Part shown: positions 58,249 through 64,000 of the stretch, in pieces | Numbering within the stretch: the stretch's first letter is position 1 | Layout: every line of letters begins with the position of its first letter | Assembly (NCBI GenBank): GCA_029532415.1 | Contig: JAQOTA010000034.1 | Coordinates: forward strand, 682,001-746,000 | Reading direction: 5' to 3' | From: Marasmius tenuissimus | Taxonomy: Eukaryota > Basidiomycota > Agaricomycetes > Agaricales > Marasmiaceae | Length of the DNA: 64,000 nt | The notes under the pieces: generated by a model | What the model saw: only the letters and a program-made list of their open reading frames with translations | The model's database searches: none | What the model was told of the DNA's origin: nothing | Position numbers and translations under genes: made by a program

Positions 58249-61200
58249 CTAGTTCTGCATCAACGGTAGTGTTCTAATTGCCTTCGCGAGGTAGTCTCGA
58301 AAGCGCCCAATGTCTTTCTCCTCCAAGTAGGCGTAGTCGTACCCTCTCACAACAGCAGCTATCACCCACAGGATCCATACGCCACAATCATAACCATTTG
58401 ACTGCCTCCTCGATAGATCGAGAGGGCTCGTGGACCAATCTGACAGGCAGAGGAAGGCTGGCGAAGCAATCGAGTGGCCTTGGTCTTGTGCTAACTGCAC
58501 CAAGCGAGTTACGACGATCTGAACTCGCTACGAAGGAGAGCGACATCAGGTAAGGCAAGAAAAGTACAAGGGGCAATGGCTGACCGGAAGCCATTCGGCT
58601 AGAAAGCTCCTTGAACCCATGCTGTCAAATAGGTGTATACACCGAGTATTTGCGTTCACGACCGCAACCGCCCAATGCTCCATGGTTCGCGAGTGTATCG
58701 GAAGTATCCACTTGCTTTTACTCCAGTACTGGCTTGACCGAATTGTACGCCAGATCGATTCGGTGGAGGTACTTGACTTGAGGAGCTCGGTAACTGTGTA
58801 CGTTGAAAGGTAAGCACACAAGTCACCATCGGTGCTCCTATGCCGCTCAAGTAGCAGGTGAGCAAGGCCATTGATACAACCGTCGTCCAGCCTAGCTTTG
58901 GGGTGATCAATCTTCTGAAACTCTCCGCGCTCGAAGGTCCATCGTTTCCCTAGCGACATCTGTTGGCGAGGAGACTGCCATGTACCTTGAATCTTGTAGT
59001 AAACAGATGCTTTAACGCAGGAGGGGAGGATAGCATCGATCGATAGGTTATCCTAGAGACGGCTGGTCAATCTTCACACATAAAAGGAGCAGATGTATTC
59101 CTGACATACCGGCGTGGCCCACGTCAACACAATGTCATCGTCATCGTCATCTGTGTTGTTCCCGGCCAGCTTGTTCATGATGTCGCTCGCAATGACATTG
59201 TCGCCAGGCTGACGGGACCAGAGGATTTCTATCTCGCTGTCCGACTCCGATTCCGATTCCGAGTCTGATGGTCCAGCTTCGAACATTTCGACTTGCCCTT
59301 CCACTTGCTCCACAGCTTCTTCAACTTGCCCCACGTCCACATCCTCGTCAAACACCCACAGCGCCCGCGAGTCTTCTCCCTCAGAGCCTTCATCCACCCC
59401 CTGTAGGACGGCTGAAACATTACGACTCAAAAGCCCTTGAGTAGGGAAAGGTCGTGGGGATGCTTGCTGAAGATGCTCCTTGACAAGTGCGATCTGGTTT
59501 TCGAAAACCTCACGCTCCACAAACGGCATGGCCCAAAGGTCGGCCTGTAGTAACAGGTCCTGGATACGTAGCTTGATGAGTGATTTGGAAGGTAGATCTG
59601 TCAAACGTTCCGCTTCAGAGACAAAAAAAAGCATATTACAGGAGCATCTACCCACGAGCAGGGTCATCGACGATGACCATCAGTGCGTGTAGCTCGTCTC
59701 GAAACCAGAGACAGAGGTTCTTAGCTTCCTGCGATAGTCTGCGACGCTCTTCCACACAGCGTTCAAGACTTGAAGCTGCACATATTCCCTTGCGAGCTTT
59801 CTCGTCCGTGAGCCATCGAGGGGGAGGCCGAGAGTTTGTGACCCAGATATCCTCCCACAAATCACTCGATTCTGAGTCCCGTAACGACGAGATGTTCATG
59901 GGAAGGGGACGAGGGACGGGGATATTGTAATGTTTCCGGTACTGGACCTCGAGGTAAGCACAGAATTGGTTGAATTTCCGAAGCAGATTGGTCAGGGTCG
60001 ACTTTCGTTTCGTCATGTTCTTCAAGGCCATCTGGTGATTCCGGGTACCTGAGACTTGGTTTGAATGCATGAAGCACGACGAGAGAAGGGGAACTTACCT
60101 ATAGGCTGATGAACGCCACCGACTGCTTGGTCAATCTGGTCGTACTCTTGGGACGTAGCTATTACCCGCTTCCGGATGTCGAACTTGAGATCGCGGGCGA
60201 GTAGGAGTGTGTGGATGTACAAGAGGGGAATGTTGGATAACGAAGGATGTTTCTCAGGGATATTGAGGGCCTGGTAAAGGTCGTCGGCCTTGGCCTTAAG
60301 TTTCGCATGAGTCCTCTCAAGGTCAGCGAGATACATAAGGCTGTCGGTGGGGGGAAATTTGAGCTTCTGTATAGCAGCCCGTGTAGCAGCGATGGTGCTC
60401 TCAAGAGCCTCGATCTCTGTTACCAACTGTAGCATCTTCAAGAGTTCTTTTTTCAATCGGGCGGGAGCAACTACACAATCATAAAGTCAGTATATATCAG
60501 AAAGGACCTGAAGCGAGACTTGCCTCCATCGCAAGAGGTTTGAGCCTCGCGCTGCTCCTTCCACAACGCTTGAAGCTCTTCCAACGGTATCTTGTAAGAC
60601 CGGAGAGTCTTGATTGCGTCGGCCTCTTTTTTTTGTACATATCCGAACAACTTCCGAGATATGTATGCCCCCAGGTCATCCCGATGCTTCTGAGCGATAG
60701 CATCGCACTGCCGGTCTAATAGCCATATACGACGTGCGCGCTGATGATTACAATGAGGGAGAGTAGAGCAAAAACATGGGCGGGATACTTACCGAGGAAC
60801 GCCTTTCGAGGCCAATCAATTTGCGAAGTGCCGACCACAACCTTTCTGTACCTTCTCCGTCTGTCAGGCCAAGACCCTTCCGTAAACGAGGGTTATAGTG
60901 AAGCTGGCAGCTCCACTGATGGCCATAAGCATGCATTATGGCTGTGGCGAATACTATTCGAGAGACGATCTGTTCGTCTAAGATGTCGTACTGTGGAAGA
61001 TTGGATCAGCATAAAGCACAAAATCATTCTGGAAAGACTTACGATATGAACACTGCGGTCGATAACACAAGCGATGTCGTATAGCACAGCAACCGTGGCG
61101 TCGGCCGGAAGCATCCCAAAGAATTCTTCCAAAAGGGCGATGGTGAACTTCTGTTGCTCTCCAGGAGTATCGATTGATGCGGCGAGCAACGGAATATCAT

Positions 61201-62958
61201 GCCTAGAGACAAGGGCCATGACACCGTTCTTGTCAAACCGCTTGCTTTGAGTTTGTTGTGATTCGCCTCTTGCTGCCTTGTAGGCCTTGCCATCGGCATC
61301 TACAATGTCATCCGGGACTGGTCCCTGCCTGGGCTTTGGAGGTTTCTGTCGAGCGGCATCGATACGTTCCCCAACCTTGTCGACCTCGGCTTTGGTCAGG
61401 AACCTGTATGATTCATAGAAATCCACTCCATCGCCCCCCGATTTTAGGTGCCGGTGATGGAAGTTGCCGTCAAGAGCAACGTGAATATCACCACCTCTGT
61501 CCACATGTAAATTCGACAGAGAAGGAGAGATGTATTGATGCCACTCACTGATCGAAAGATTTGCCAAAGGAATTTCCGCCGAAGCACGCTGGACATAGTC
61601 GTTGCAGATATCCAGAGCATCGGTCTTGGCTGGTTCGTGGCGTTGGGCTGGGAGGTGTGGTGTTGTCAGAGTCCAGAGGCGCAGAGGGTGGAACTGAGGC
61701 GGGTTCGGGTGCGGGAATATCAACGCGGGCACTCGGGGTACTTTCACCTTGCGGAACCAACGACAATGCCTTCGAAATTGCCAAGGGTTGTGGCAAGGGG
61801 GTAACTGTATCCCGCAGGGGTGGAAGCGTTGCTTTCAAGCCTTCCAATTCGTTGTCCAGCTTGCGGTTGATATTCGAAGCGAGAATATCATACCACTGCA
61901 GTGCCTGCCCCAGTGAGCGCCGTAGCGGGTCTTTCATCAGCTTTCCCTGAACGTTGAGAATATCAGAAAAGAGTACAGTAACAAGGGAAAACCGCCACAT
62001 ACCGCTGAATCGAGCAGTGGCAGTCCGCGCCACCGGTAGGTAACCTCGAGTGCACCAGCCAGTGCTGTAACTGCGTCGGAGGACTGTTCACAAAGGGCCT
62101 GGTAGAATTCAAGAAGATGAATGGCAATCGCCATCCGAGGCTGAGACGGCGCAGTGGGGAAGAAGCCCCGAAGCACTAAAGACTGGGTAAGGGTTTGGCA
62201 CCTGCAGTGGCTAATAGATTGTACACGGTGATCTAAACATATCGTGAGTGGGCGAGACGATGATAGATAAAGGAAAACGCACGATGGAATGAGTAAAAAC
62301 GAATCGCCGTCTCCTCCACCATGCAGCTACCTGAGCAAACGAGAGGCGGCGCGCTGTCCTGCTCGTTGGGTTGACCCAGAGTCCGCTCTTTGAACTTGAG
62401 CAACGGGTCCACGAGCGACTCGAGTACCGTTTTCCACCTCGCAACAACGTCCAGACCCGGCTCATCTCGTATCTCCTGCTTTGAGTGCTGCTTTTTCTTT
62501 CTCTGCTTGATCTTCTTCGGCTTCTGTGGTGTCCGAGGATTTGATTGGGTTCCAAAGTCGTCAAAGTCAACTCCTGGGAGCTCTTCGAGGAGGGAAGCTT
62601 GCGAGGAGGGAATTGTTTCGTCGTCACCAATGGAGCCGGCAGGTGGGCTGGATTCACGTATTCCAACAGCGGCGCGAACCTCTGAAGGAGTTCCAGCAGC
62701 ACCGGAAGCATCCTTACATCCTGATACATTGGTAGAGTTGGGTTCTGAGGAAGGGGATTCTACCACATCCTGTCGCGTCCTTTTGAGTTGCTCAAGCTGC
62801 TGGCGAAGCTCGCGCTTGCAATTACTCTGCAGGTCTAGGCGAACAAGGAGATTATTAGACTGTGCTTGCTTTTTCTTTGGGCTAGTCTGTGTCCATCCTA
62901 ACGAGATCTTGCGGTAGGGTGGGTCGCGCGTAGGTTTGTTTGGTGGAAAGACAGGCAT
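58249..62958 (-). CDS. KDZ-family DDE transposase fused to an Ulp1 (C48) protease domain
   Basis: A multi-exon minus-strand gene starting at 62958 (MPVFPPNKPTRDPPYRKISL). The N-terminus is disordered, followed by ARWKTVLESLVDPLLKFKER. CPACFGG (about 61590) precedes the RNase H-fold core: VALDGNFHHRHL (first Asp, about 61465), VAVLYDIACVID (second Asp, about 61070), IMHAYGHQWSCQLHYNPRLR and GLTDGEGTERLWSALRKLIG (Glu, about 60855). These are KDZ transposase signatures. Coiled-coil exons (60700-59650) and an acidic Ser/Asp linker (59270-59110) lead to the protease domain: MEHWAVAVVN (His), IHLFDSMG (Asp) and RQSNGYDCGVWILW (Gln, Cys), ending at 58249. The transposase and protease active sites look complete. 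I read them as one gene because strand and spacing agree, but a two-gene model is possible. Confidence 0.82.
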
Positions 62959-64000
62959 TTGGACGCGCTCTGAGGGCTCTCGCTCACGGTATAGCGTTCC
63001 TGGTACGGTATGTGATGCACAAATGGCTGGGAGAACAGGGTAGAGCAGGGAACAACATCGTTATTTTGGTCGAAGGTAATTACATGTCGCGACGGTGCAC
63101 TGGTAGCAGCAAGCAAGGGAGAGAGAGAAAAACACGCGATTACCTCACGCACCGAATGCATGCCGTTGTGGCTCGTTTCCCACACGACTAATATGGTACC
63201 TATCAGGGTTATGTCACCTGTCACAAGTGCAGCCTAAGGTGGGGGTTCGGAACCGAGGACAGACGTGACTGCAATGGAGATATGCTAAGTTGGTGGAATG
63301 TACATGATATTTCACGAATGGTGCCAGTGTTGTGCCGGTCAATGCCCAGTCAACGTCGGCCATGACCTGGCCAAAAATGGGTTAAACCGGTCAATTGCGT
63401 AATTTGACTTGACCAGGTGATGACCAGGCTCTCGGCATTTTCCGAATCGCCAACGCGATGACCTTCTTGCCCGTGTTCCTCCCAGTCTCAACAGTTCACG
63501 AACAAAATGATTGTCGTATAGTACATAGTACATTGTGGCATCAATATCTCAGAAGAAATACATTATCTGTGGCAGTCCCGACTCCCATAACCGCGGTTTC
63601 CACCTTCAAATTGACTGCCAATCAGTTTCCTCGTCCTCGTTATCGTTGTGAGCCTCAGTGCTCATCCATTCTTGACGGGTTACATTCAAAATCAACCTAA
63701 CATGATTTAGTTAACAATGTCGACGCACTCACACTGAACTCTTTGGATCACTCTGCCCAGTTGGACGTCTACTGTGCGCAATCAAGGCAGAATCTCTTGA
63801 TGTGCCATGGGTAAGATAAAATTACATTGGGTTTGGCTATTAGCTCAAAATGAAACCAGTTGATTGCGACTACAGTACTGTACAAAATATCGAGGGGAGT
63901 GTACATACTACACTGGCTCGGCGGGAAGAGATCCGGTAATCACCGGCAAGGTTTACCGGTAGCTGGTCATGGTCGAGTCAAATTCAAAAGTTTGACTCCG
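62959..64000. other. Upstream flank of the KDZ gene, non-coding
   Basis: No gene seen. Repeated GGTCAA/TTGACC words occur at 63340-63430, and the end of the window (63960-64000) contains their inverse (TGGTCATGGTCGAGTCAAAT), so the two could be ends of a small inverted-repeat element cut by the window edge. Confidence 0.4.

Noticed and set aside
63340..64000. Terminal inverted repeats of the KDZ element
   Set aside because: Inverted GGTCAA-type words are present, but no matching end was found on the other side of the KDZ region, and the right end may leave the window.

Overview
This window is nuclear DNA of a filamentous basidiomycete, most likely an agaricomycete. Genes carry many 50-80 nt GT-AG introns. 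Protein types include a fungal SLATT protein, a Zn2Cys6 regulator, a Dal5-type MFS transporter and a KDZ transposase fused to an Ulp1 protease. Copia and chromovirus LTR elements are also present. No tRNA, rRNA or CRISPR array was seen.

1-16.6 kb is a gene-dense host region. A 5'-truncated SLATT-domain protein is followed by seven genes that look like one catabolic cluster for a four-carbon sugar, polyol or sugar acid: aldo-keto reductase (+), Dak-type ketose kinase (-), Zn2Cys6 activator (-), DenD-like SDR dehydrogenase (-), RpiB/LacA-type isomerase (+), class II ketose-bisphosphate aldolase (-) and an MFS anion:cation symporter (+). A perfect 20-bp CGG-N12-CCG palindrome lies 98 bp upstream of the kinase start. 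A copy with the same half-site lies between the aldolase and transporter genes. These are plausible operators of the cluster regulator. The regulator gene itself can be spliced through four exons of 11-22 nt.

16.6-51 kb is a transposon-filled accessory region. Copia copy A (minus strand, CpG-decayed) sits in a MITE-like inverted repeat and carries a solo LTR. Between 25 and 34 kb are relics of host genes (an alpha-oxoamine synthase, a P450 tail, a possible multi-TM protein). From 34.5 to 48.1 kb there is a four-level nest, each junction marked by a 5-bp target duplication: the chromovirus LTR contains a solo LTR, which contains copia copy C, which contains copia copy D (nearly intact, opposite orientation). 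Copy C holds a ~0.95 kb tract apparently copied from an A-type element. The copia primer-binding site matches the anticodon arm of initiator tRNA-Met, as in Drosophila copia.

51-63 kb is dominated by a KDZ transposase-Ulp1 gene with three small companion genes and a long Ser/Pro-rich gene of a type I associate with KDZ elements. 63-64 kb is non-coding.

Coordinates and splice sites were read by hand. Spliced gene models are inferences supported by reading frame and family similarity, not by transcripts.
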